Source: Hydrangea macrophylla (taxonomy: Eukaryota > Streptophyta > Magnoliopsida > Cornales > Hydrangeaceae). Taken from it: a DNA stretch of 64,000 nucleotides. The translations under genes and the position numbers were made by a program. Under the pieces are notes generated by a model, which was not told the origin of the DNA, made no database searches, and saw only the letters and a list, made by a program, of their open reading frames with translations. The DNA lies in assembly GCA_033977485.1 (NCBI GenBank), contig CM066990.1, forward strand, positions 14,636,001-14,700,000, given 5' to 3'. Positions 54,214 through 62,877 of this stretch are shown here, piece by piece (the stretch's first letter is position 1; each line of letters opens with the position of its first letter).

Positions 54214-56602
54214 CCATCATAAGACACGTCTGGTTCAGGTCAACATCCAATGGAGTTGACTCCGCAGGCTGATAGATATCGCCAAATTGAGTCATCACAA
54301 CTTCCAAAGGATCTTTGTAGTCGACCAAGTCAACTTCATCTTCAATGACCGTGTCTATGTAATGAATTTCTTCCTCATCATCGTATTCTTCAGGTCGGGG
54401 ATTAGAAAAAATTTTGACATTCAATGTCATGTTCCCGAATACGATAGTCATGATACCACTTCTAATCTTGATCGTGGCATCAATAGTGTTGAGGAATGGA
54501 CGTCCAAAGATAACCAGGATATGTGCTCCAGGATTTGACACAGGTTCTGTGTCCAATATCACGAAATCAACCGGAAAGACAAAAGAGTCTATTTGGACAA
54601 GGACGTCCTCTAACACCCCTCTAGGGTACTTCACAGATCTATCTGCCAATTGCAAAGCGACTCGGGTGGGTTTGAGTTCACCCAACCCTAGCTGTTTATA
54701 GACTGAATATGGCAGCAGGTTCACGCTTGCTCCTAAATCGAGGAGTGCGTTATCTATCCTTTGGTTCCCAATTCTACATGAGACAGTAGGTGTACCGGGA
54801 TCTTTGAGTTTTGGAGGCAACTCATTTTGAATAATCGCACTTGCTTGGCACGCGACATAAGCATGTTTCTTCACGCTTTGCCTCCTCTTGACCGTGCATA
54901 GATCTTTGAGATACTTTGCATAGGCCGGCACTTGCTTGATAGCATCTAGGAGCGGAAGGTTAATTTTTACTTGTTTAAACAATTCCAGAAACTCCTGATT
55001 CTTTGTCTCATTCTTGGGTTTCTTCAACCGTTGAGGATAAGGTGCAGGAAAAGGGCATTTTGGTGGTTCATCCTTCACAGACTCCTTTCCAGGCCTTCGC
55101 TCAACTTCTTCCTCTACTTTTGGAGCTTCAATGTTTGCCTTTATTGCCTCGTCATTAGAAGACGGCTCCTCCTCTCGAGTAGATGGTTGCTCAAACTCAT
55201 TTCCCACCACTTCCTCCTCTTTGTACACTTTGGGTGTAGACAGAGGCATGCTTTTCTCTATGATTTTTCCACTTCTCAGTGTAGTCACGGCTTTAGCATG
55301 TTCTTGATTGTTAGGACCATTGTTATGTCCCTTGGGGTTCGGAAGTGGTTGGGCAGGGAATGTTCCTCCTGAACCCTCTTGTCGTGCATCTATCCTTTCT
55401 AACGTGGCAGACATTCTACTCATCATCTGTATGAGTTGCTGCGTTAGATTGGCATTAGCAAGTGGCTCTTCTTCTTGTACCTTCTTGTGCGGTGGCACAT
55501 AGGTATTGGCATGTGCTGCACTGGAGGGTTGAGCTTGGTTGTAGTTATTGGTTCTGTTTTGATTGTATTGATGGGACGGCCTATTGTTTTGCCCTTGATA
55601 TTGATTGTTGTTGTAGGGCTGCTGTTGATAGTGATTTTGGGTCCCAGCATTATTTCTCCAATCAAAACCGGGGTGATTCCATCTATTGTTACTTTGAATG
55701 TTATTGTTGGAATTCCCCGCCCCTCGAAAACCTTGGATGGCATTCATCTCCATAGGGGCCTGTTCTTGAAAATACGGCACATTGGGATAATATTGAGTTG
55801 TATGTCCCAACATGTTGCATGTGCCGCATGGTTCCTCAGGCATAACTTGCCTAGAGCTCTCTCCTTTCATGCTTAACTCCTCTACCTTCTTTGCTAGTTC
55901 TGCATACTTAGTCATGAGGTGATCTTCACTGGTTAGTTGGTATAGACTTTTCTCCTCTACACAGGATATCTGTGAGCGTGAGACATTGTCCGAATTTGAC
56001 CATTCATGAGCGTATTCGGCTAACCATTCAAAATGGGCTTCAGCCTCTTCGGTGTTTTTACGCAGAAATGGTCCAGAACTCATAGTTTCTACCAACTTCT
56101 TCGTTTTACCATTCAATCCTTGATAAAAGAAGCTGATAGTTTGCCATTTCTCAAACCCATGGTATGGGCATGAGAGAAGCAAATCTTTGAAACGCTCCCA
56201 CGCTTGTGTGAAGGTTTCATTGCTCTTTTGTTTATAGGAATTGATTTGACGCTGAAGGTCTGTGGTCATGCGAGTAGGATAGAATTTCTTTAGAAACGCG
56301 GTGCTCATCGCATGCCAGGTGAAAATTGAATTAGGTTTGAGGGAGTGGAGCCACGCCTTCGCTTTATCTTTCAAAGTGAAGGGGAATAACATGAGATGCG
56401 TCACCTCCCTAGGACAATTTTGCGAGAATGTTTTGCAAACATCCTCGAAATCAGTGACATGTAAGTACGCCTTCTCACTTTCCATCCCATGAAAGGTGGG
56501 AAGCAGTTGGATCATCCCATTGCGAAACTGAAATTCGCCATTATGCGGTGGATTTGAATACAAGAGGGCGTAGGTGCGTGTTCTGGTTGCATGAGATCGC
56601 AA
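54191..56602 (-). CDS. gag: Athila-B gag and protease
   Basis: An 803-codon frame. Gag capsid features are GMIQLLPTFHGMESEKAYLHV, LMLFPFTLKDKAKAWLHSL, WHAMSTAFLKKFYP, QINSYKQKSNETFTQAWERF and CPYHGFEKWQTISFFYQGL. The knuckle reads CGTCNMLGHTTQYY, with the last Cys replaced by Tyr (TGC to TAC type change), so RNA binding may be impaired. An Asn/Gln-rich stretch (residues about 300-360) is followed by a charged linker. Protease: NALLDLGASVNLLPYSVYKQL, with the Athila-type D-L-G, and VIFGRPFLNTIDATI. The true gag start is upstream in another frame (MSNNSIEGIFGNPFY at 56766), separated by a small frameshift near 56545. Confidence 0.93.
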   Translation of the reverse strand: MRSHATRTRTYALLYSNPPHNGEFQFRNGMIQLLPTFHGMESEKAYLHVTDFEDVCKTFSQNCPREVTHLMLFPFTLKDKAKAWLHSLKPNSIFTWHAMSTAFLKKFYPTRMTTDLQRQINSYKQKSNETFTQAWERFKDLLLSCPYHGFEKWQTISFFYQGLNGKTKKLVETMSSGPFLRKNTEEAEAHFEWLAEYAHEWSNSDNVSRSQISCVEEKSLYQLTSEDHLMTKYAELAKKVEELSMKGESSRQVMPEEPCGTCNMLGHTTQYYPNVPYFQEQAPMEMNAIQGFRGAGNSNNNIQSNNRWNHPGFDWRNNAGTQNHYQQQPYNNNQYQGQNNRPSHQYNQNRTNNYNQAQPSSAAHANTYVPPHKKVQEEEPLANANLTQQLIQMMSRMSATLERIDARQEGSGGTFPAQPLPNPKGHNNGPNNQEHAKAVTTLRSGKIIEKSMPLSTPKVYKEEEVVGNEFEQPSTREEEPSSNDEAIKANIEAPKVEEEVERRPGKESVKDEPPKCPFPAPYPQRLKKPKNETKNQEFLELFKQVKINLPLLDAIKQVPAYAKYLKDLCTVKRRQSVKKHAYVACQASAIIQNELPPKLKDPGTPTVSCRIGNQRIDNALLDLGASVNLLPYSVYKQLGLGELKPTRVALQLADRSVKYPRGVLEDVLVQIDSFVFPVDFVILDTEPVSNPGAHILVIFGRPFLNTIDATIKIRSGIMTIVFGNMTLNVKIFSNPRPEEYDDEEEIHYIDTVIEDEVDLVDYKDPLEVVMTQFGDIYQPAESTPLDVDLNQTCLMMDGYDRGG

Positions 56603-56766
56603 AGAGGACGTAGCGCCTCATCGATTGGTACCACAACATTGTCACCATTTTCACTCTGATGATCATCCATTGATTCAGTTGGAGTAGCTATCAGGTTAAT
56701 GGAACTATCAGAGTCAGAACGGTAGAAAGGATTTCCAAAAATTCCTTCAATAGAATTATTGGACAT
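56512..56766 (-). pseudogene. gag: Athila-B gag N-terminus, out of frame
   Basis: Begins MSNNSIEGIFGNPFYRSDSDS and contains VVPIDEALRPLCDLMQPEHAPTP, homologous to the Athila-A gag start. The frame leaves gag at about 56545 (QIHRIM versus PPHNGEF in the main frame). Confidence 0.88.
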
Positions 56767-56879
56767 GAACTAGGAGAGTCCCCAAGGTGAGTGTTTACCA
56801 AAATAACTGAAAAGAAGAGAAAATAAAACAGAAAGAGATGAAGAGAGACTGAGGTAATCTAAGGAATTGATCGTCGCCT

Positions 56880-56897
56880 TCCCCGGCAACGGCGCCA
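56880..56897 (-). other. Primer binding site, tRNA-Asp (Athila-B)
   Basis: Minus strand TGGCGCCGTTGCCGGGGA, six bases from the LTR. It is complementary to the 3' end of plant tRNA-Asp and diagnostic of Athila elements. Confidence 0.94.
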
Positions 56898-57570
56898 AAA
56901 ACTTGACACGATAGAAATCTTGTGTGCGCTTGTGTGCTATACCCAAGTGTAGGTAGACGTGCAAGTAGTAACTGGTAAGACCAGGTCGATCCCACAGGGA
57001 AGGATAGAAATCAACTGACTTAGATTAAACTCCAAAAGAAAAATAAAAATTCAATATTTTAAGAGAAGTGTAGAACACAAAGTTCTACAATCGACAACTA
57101 CTAAACTTAAAAGCAACTAAATTAAATAAACTAATAACTAACTATTTAACTAAAACAAGATTTGGAAATGGTTTTTTTTCTTAATAAAAGAAAGTGTTGG
57201 GATCACGCGAATCCACCATGACTCAACCATCTACCATGCAAATGCAATTAAGCTCAACGGAGGGCAACCTCTACAGTATCCTGTACTTCTCTAAGGATGT
57301 AGAATCAATAGTCCTTTCATGACCGGGACTATATCATCACAATTAAGTTTGAAATACACAAAGGTGGTTTAATTCAATAGTTAAGACTCTCACCTACAAT
57401 GGTATTAGCATTGAGGGTGGTTTGCAAAATATATTGAAAGAAAAATGCCTTAAGGCTTAAAGTTTAAAGATTGTTTTGACAAACTGAGCATACAGGGACA
57501 GTTTGATAACGAATCAGTAAAGAAGAAAGTCTTGGAATACTGTATTAGATGTCTTCAAGAATCAGAGACC

Positions 57571-57690
57571 TCGATCGATCGACGCGCTTTCGATCGATCA
57601 AACAGAAATCTCTCGATCGATCGAGTTATCTTCGATCGCTCGACTATGTCTCTGGTCCGATCGATTGAACTACATTCGATCGATCGAACA
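57571..57690. repeat. GATCGATCGAA cluster, Athila-B 5' LTR (inner)
   Basis: Six to seven units. One spacer between two units differs from the partner LTR by a small block replacement (CAGAAATCTC versus CTTCTTCATCTC). Confidence 0.83.
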
Positions 57691-58185
57691 CAGGAATAAA
57701 ACCATTGCATGGCAGAGGTCTGAAATCACGGTTTCATCTCGATTTCCCAACCCTGGACTACTCAGACATGATCTGGGGAGTCTTAGATTTATTCTTTACA
57801 TGAGAGTTCATTAAAGGCATGTTTGTTTGCGAGTTTTTCATGAAAACTATGAAAACTAATGGTTTTAACTTATCTAGCAACAATACTACAATATTGAAAG
57901 ATAAACTGTGATTAACTAGATGCAGAATATAAACAAAACAATAACAAGTAACCTGGAACAAAGAAAATGAAGTATTACTATGAAGCAATCCAAGCTAACA
58001 ATGGTGAATCTTGATAATTCCTACAAAAACAATAAAACTCTCTCCTCTCTCTTATGAAAACTGATGAAAACCCAGTTGGGCGCCTCCCTGGACGTAAACA
58101 CAACATGTATATATATCCTAAACCTAATGCTAGGGTTCAAAAACCCGTTTCTGCTGCATGCGCGAATAATCTGATAAAAGGCATC

Positions 58186-58297
58186 CTCGATCGATCAAAA
58201 AACTCTCGATCGATTGAACTGCAGACACGTCGATCGCTTGAACTCCACTAGATCGATCTAAACGTCGATCGCTCGAAGCATGTTCGATCGCTCGAAT
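58186..58297. repeat. GATCGATCGAA cluster, Athila-B 5' LTR (outer)
   Basis: Six units, mixing CGATCGATC and CGATCGCTCGAA forms. Confidence 0.83.
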
Positions 58298-58548
58298 CTT
58301 GTATTTCAGCTTTGAGTTGTCTTCATCTGTACTAAGCACTCCCTTTTATCACATTCTTCAATCTTGTACACAGCAGCAGCAACCTGCACAAATAATCACT
58401 AAAACAATACCACTGATCATAGTTTAATCAATTTGTGTAAAAGCTGGTATTGTAATTCAAACTGCAGATAAACAGGGGAATTGTAGACTTGTCTAGTGTA
58501 TTTTCCTCTTTTAGCGCGGTTGTATTTTACAAATACCCCCACTTGTCA

Positions 58549-58553
58549 CGCTT
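58549..58553. repeat. Right target duplication of Athila-B (CGCTT)
   Basis: Exact copy of 43911-43915. Confidence 0.93.
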
Positions 58554-59158
58554 CCTTTTCTTGATCTATGCCGTAAGGAAAGAAAGGAACGAAGAAAGCT
58601 GGCACTAGTGGTTCAAAAGTTAGACCAATCCCTAAGATTGCAAAATCTAAGGGAAAAGGTAAGGGCAAAAGGAAGGTGGGTGGCCAAGGCAAAGGAAAGT
58701 ATTTCTAATGCAGTGAAAAGGGCCGCTGGAAGAGGAACTGCCCAGAATTCTTAGCTACAAGAGTTCAATGTATGATTGAATCATATGTGATTGAAGTATG
58801 TTTTATAACGGATACATCAAACACTTTATGCATTGATTCTGGTGCGACTAACCATATCTGTAATTCGTTGCAGGGGTTTAGATCAACCATGAAATGCAGT
58901 GATGGGGAAATCGTGCTGACTCTGGGTTCTAGCACAACCGTTTCTGCGGTTACTATAGGAGTAGTAGTTTTAGAGTTTTTGGACAAGAAGACAATAGTTT
59001 TATCAGATGTACTTTATATCCCTTTGATGAGACGTAATTTAATTTCAGTTTCAATTTATCAAATAATGGTTATTCTTTTTATTTTGGAACAGAAGTTGCT
59101 ATTAAAAGAAATAGTTCTTTTATATGTTCTGGTTTTAAAACTAATGGCTTGTATGTGA
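58554..59158 (+). pseudogene. Copia gag C-terminus and protease
   Basis: Continues the gag frame: a Lys/Gly-rich linker (KSKGKGKGKRKVGG), then a decayed knuckle where YF-stop-CSEKGRWKRNCP stands for the usual C-x2-C-x4-H-x4-C (first Cys is Tyr, the residue before the second Cys is a stop, the His is Arg). The protease active site follows as LCIDSGATNHICNSLQGF, with DVLYIPLMRRNLISVS at its C-terminus. Early stops at 58561 and 58572 and a frameshift near 59075 break it. Confidence 0.87.
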
Positions 59159-59960
59159 TTACTCCCAACATCTCTAAAAATTCTTGTATGGAACTTAATA
59201 ACTCAATGGTAACAGTACCATCTAAAAGAAAAGAACCTTCCACTAATCCAACAAGGCTTTGACATATGAGGCTTGGCCATATCAATCTAAATAGGATTAT
59301 CAGACTAGTCAAAGAAGCGGTCTTAAGCGATTTGGTTCTCAAACCAATGGAAGTCTGCGAGTCTTGTTTAGAGGGTAAGATGACCAAAAGGCCCTTTCCT
59401 GTAAAGGGCAATAGGACCAATGCATTGTTGGAATTAGTTCATACTGATGTGTGTGGACCAATAAATATTAGAGCAAGGGGTGGCTATGAGTATTTCATTA
59501 CATTTACTGATGACCACTCTAGGTATGGATATATGTACCTAATGCAACACAAGTCTGAAGCCTTTGAAAAGTTCAAACAGTTTAGGGCTGAAGTGGAGAA
59601 GCAATTAGGAACACATATCAAGGCCATTCGATCTGATCGAGGTGACGAGTACCTCTCTAATGAGTTTATTGATCACCTCGTACAGAATGGGATTCTGTCA
59701 TAGTTGACTGCACCTGGTACGGCTCAGCAGAATGGTGTAGCATAGAGAAGGAACCGGACTCTTTTAGACATGACTAGGTTAATGATGAGTTATTCAGAGT
59801 TGCCTTTATTCCTTTGGGGTTATGTTTTGAAAACCGCTCCATACATACTAAATCTAGTACCAAGCAAATCTATTCCCAGGACACCACGGGAGATGTGGAT
59901 TGGGCGCAGCCTTCTTTGCAACATCACCAAATATTGGGGTGTCTGGTACATGTGCTGAAA
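59159..59960 (+). pseudogene. Copia integrase (catalytic Glu lost to a stop)
   Basis: The pre-integrase zinc region reads (stop)HMRLGHINLNRI to VCESCLEGKMTKRPF, where the stop (TGA at 59262) replaces the Trp usual before H. Core: ELVHTDVCGPINIRARGGYEYF (first Asp), IKAIRSDRGDEYLSNEF (second Asp). A TAG at 59701 replaces Gln in SQLTAPG, and a second TAG at about 59743 falls exactly at the catalytic Glu of the GVAERRN-type motif. A frameshift near 59860-59930 moves the C-terminal part (MSKLDSRLEVCYFVGYPKG) to another frame. Confidence 0.9.
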
Positions 59961-61057
59961 GGAAAGATGAGCAAGTTAGATTCTAGATTGGAAGTATGTT
60001 ATTTTGTAGGGTATCCAAAGGGTACTTATGGATGGTATTTTTATGATCCAAGAGAACAGAAAGTGTTTGTTAGTATAAATGTAGTTTTCTTGGAGGATGA
60101 TTATATCATAAACCATAAACCTAAGGAAAGGATAGATCTGAGAGAGATAGAAGGAGAGCCCTCAATCCAACCCGCAATTGATAACGATATAAATCAAGAA
60201 AATACCACTTCTTCACCCATTTCCGCACCGGTACCTCATCATAGTGGAAGGATTATCAGTCAGCCTGATAGATACATGTTCTTAGGAGAAGTTTTTGAAG
60301 CTGTCTCCATAGAATCTGAATCTGATCCTACCACGTATGAAGAGGCAATGGCTGATATAGACTCAGCTCATTGGGTTAAAGCTATGAAGGCTGAATTGGA
60401 ATCTATGGATTCCAATCTGGTTTGTAATCTTATAGAGCTTCCAGTCAATATTAAACCCATTGGATGTAAGTGGGTCTACAAGAGGAAAAGAGGGTGTGAT
60501 GGAAAGGTTGAGACCTTTAAGGCTAGGCTTGTAGCAAAAGGTTATACCCAGAGGGAGGGCATTGACTATGAGGAAACCTTCTCACAGGTAGCCATGCTCA
60601 AGTCCACCAGAATACTCTTATCCCTTACTGTATGCCTAGATTATGATATCTGGAAGATGAACGTCAAGACTGCATTCTTGAATGAAAATCTTGAGGAAGA
60701 CATCTATATGCAGCAACCAGAAGGGTTCATAGCTAGTTTGAAAGGGAACTTGGTATACAAGTTGCAAAAGTCCATTTATGGACTCAAGCATGCATCCAGG
60801 AGTTAGAACATCCAATTTGACCAATTGGTCAAATCGTTTGGTTTCATACAGAATCTGGATGAACCTTGTGTATACAAGAAGTGTAAAGGGAAAGTGGTGG
60901 CTTTTCTTGTGCTTTACGTTGACAACATTCTACTCATTGGAAATGATGTAGCGGCATTGTTAACGGTCAAGGTTTGGCTAGCTAGTACTTTCGATATGAA
61001 GGATCTAGGAGAGGTGAGCTATATTCTTGGGATAAAGCTCTTTTGGGATCGTAAGTG
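59961..61057 (+). pseudogene. Copia integrase C-terminus and reverse transcriptase
   Basis: Starts with the integrase tail (KLDSRLEVCYFVGYPKGTYG, YFYDPREQKVFVS). RT motifs: TTYEEAMADIDSAHWVKAM, IGCKWVYKRKR, FKARLVAKGYTQREGIDYEETF, YDIWKMNVKTAFLNENLEED, MQQPEGF, VYKLQKSIYGLKHASR, then a TAG at 60805 in place of Trp. The active site reads FLVLYVDNILLIGND, with Asn for the second catalytic Asp; the duplicate copy downstream keeps YVDD. A TGA at 61056 ends the frame at WDRK. Confidence 0.92.
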
Positions 61058-61841
61058 AAAGATAATGGGATTATCTCAAGCTGGTTATATCGATAAGGTG
61101 CTAACTAGGTTTTCAATGGATAATTTAAAGAAAGGTTTGTTACCTTTTAGGCATGGTTTAGCATTCTCCAAGGACTAGTGTGCAAAAACACAAGAGGAGA
61201 GGAATCGCATGGCAGGAATTCCCTATGCTTCAGCAGTGGAAAGTCTCATGTATGCGACGTTATGCACTAGACCAGATATCTATTTTGCCATTGGCATAGT
61301 TAGCAAGTATCAATCGAATCCAGGTCCAGAGCACTGGACAGCCGTCAAGCACATTCTTAAGTACTTGAGAAGGACTAAAGATTACATGCTTATATATAGT
61401 GGTAGTGAGTTAATTCCAGTGGGATACACTAACTTGGACTTTATGTCAGATAAAGATTCGAGGAAGTCGACGTCCGATCATCTCTTTACCTTGGGAGGTG
61501 GTGCTGTTATTTGGAGGAGCATTAAGCAGAAATGCATTACAGACTCAACTACAAAAGCTAAGTATGTGGCTCGAGGTGGTACCAGCATCGCTGTCAGCCA
61601 TTACGCTTTATTGTGATAATAGTGGAGCATTGGCTCAGTCCAAGGAGCCAAGGAACCATGGAAAGGGGAAGCACGTAGAGCAAAAATATCATCTAATCCG
61701 AGATATTGTTCAACGTGAAGATGTGACTATCAGCAAGATTGCCACCTCTGTCAATCTTGCGGATCCGTTTACAAAGGCCTTGCCACAGAAGGTCTTTGAT
61801 CGTCATCTAGATAGTCTAGGTTTTAGATGTAGTGTTGTATG
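61058..61841 (+). pseudogene. Copia RNase H (first copy)
   Basis: Connection SYVLQAGYIDKVL-like text precedes GIPYASAVESLMYATLCTRPDIYFAIGIVSKYQSNPGPEHW, then VGYTNLDFMSDKDSRKSTSDHLF (first catalytic Asp of the usual YTDSDF is Asn) and SIKQKCITDSTTKAKYVA. After a frameshift near 61600 the end is LYCDNSGALAQSKEPRNHGKGKHVEQKYH through NLADPFTKALPQKVFDRHLDSLGFRC. The copy ends at the duplication junction (GTATGG/TCAAAT, 61841/61842). Confidence 0.9.
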
Positions 61842-62855
61842 GTCAAATTGTTTGGTTTCATACAGAATCTGGATGAACCTTGTGTATACAAGAAGTGTAA
61901 AGGGAAAGTGGTGGTTTTTCTTGTGCTTTACGTTGACGACATTCTACTCATTGGAAATGATGTAGCGGCATTGTTAACGGTCAAGGTTTGGCTAGCTAGT
62001 ACTTTCGATATGAAGGATCTAGGAGAGGTGAGCTATATTCTTGGGATAAAGCTCTTTTGGGATCGTAAGTGAAAGATAATGGGATTATCTCAAGCTGGTT
62101 ATATCGATAAGGTGCTAACTAGGTTTTCAATGGATAATTCAAAGAAAGGTTTGTTACCTTTTAGGCATGGTTTAGCATTCTCCAAGGACTAGTGTGCAAA
62201 GACACAGGAGGAGAGGAATCGCATGGCAGGAATTCCCTATGCTTCAGCAGTCGAAAGTCTCATGTATGCGATGTTATGCACTAGACCAGATATCTATTTT
62301 GCCGTTGTCATGGTTAGCAAGTATCAATCGAATCCAGGTCCAGAGCACTGGACAACCGTCAAGCACATTCTTAAGTACTTGAGAAGGACTAAAGATTACA
62401 TGCTTATATATAGTGGTAGTGAGTTAATTCCAGTAGGATACACTAACTCGGACTTTATGTCAGATAAAGATTCGAGGAAGTTAACGTCCGATCATCTCTT
62501 TACCTTGGGAGGTGGTGCTGTTATTTGGAGGAGCATTAAGCAGAAATGCATTATAGACTCAACTACAAAAGCTAAGTATGTGGCTCGAGGTGGTACCAGC
62601 ATCGCTATCAGCCATTACGCTTTAATGTGATAATAGTGGAGCATTGGCTCAGTCCAAAGAGCCAAGGAACCATGGATAGGGGAAGCACGTAGAGCAAAAA
62701 TATCATCTAATCCGAGATATTGTTCAACGTGAAGATGTGACTATCAGCAAGATTGCCACCTCTGTCAATCTTGCGGATCCGTTTACAAAGGCCTTGCCAC
62801 AGAAGGTCTTTGATCATCATCTAGATAGTCTAGGTTTCAGATGTAGTGTTGTATG
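61842..62855 (+). repeat. 1014 bp tandem duplication of copia RT end and RNase H
   Basis: 60828-61841 is repeated at 61842-62855 with about 20 differences (roughly 2%). The second copy has the RT active site YVDDILLIGND (intact), YTNSDFMSDKDS in RNase H, and the same internal TGA after WDRK and frameshift near the RNase H end, so those lesions predate the duplication. The breakpoint shows 3-4 bp of shared sequence (TGGT). The second copy leads directly into the normal end of pol (GTATGGTTGTGAGTGC) and the PPT. Confidence 0.93.
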
Positions 62856-62865
62856 GTTGTGAGTG

Positions 62866-62877
62866 CAAGTGGGAGTT
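62866..62877 (+). other. Polypurine tract (copia)
   Basis: CAAGTGGGAGTT abuts the LTR start TGTTGGG. AAGTGGGAG is the usual copia form. Confidence 0.85.

Larger units (their letters stand above)
43916..58548 (-). mobile_element. Athila-lineage Ty3/gypsy retrotransposon B, near-complete
   Basis: A 14.6 kb element with LTRs 56904-58548 (5' in element sense) and 43916-45562 (3'), perfect CGCTT duplication, tRNA-Asp primer site, gag-protease-RT-RNase H-integrase in Ty3/gypsy order, an accessory ORF, a third ORF and a PPT. About 30 differences separate the LTRs (roughly 2%), the lowest in the window. The lesions seen are few: frameshift in gag N-terminus (about 56545), one at the protease-RT junction (about 54200), one TGA in RNase H (52839), one frameshift before integrase (about 52550), and one TGA in the third ORF (48295). 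Confidence 0.95.
56904..58548 (-). repeat. 5' LTR of Athila-B (1645 bp)
   Basis: Partner of 43916-45562. GATCGATC clusters at 57571-57690 and 58186-58297. Confidence 0.94.

Noticed and set aside
54190..54215. Overlap of gag-protease and RT frames in Athila-B considered as translational recoding
   Set aside because: Athila-A reads through the same junction in one frame, so a small indel in Athila-B explains the overlap.
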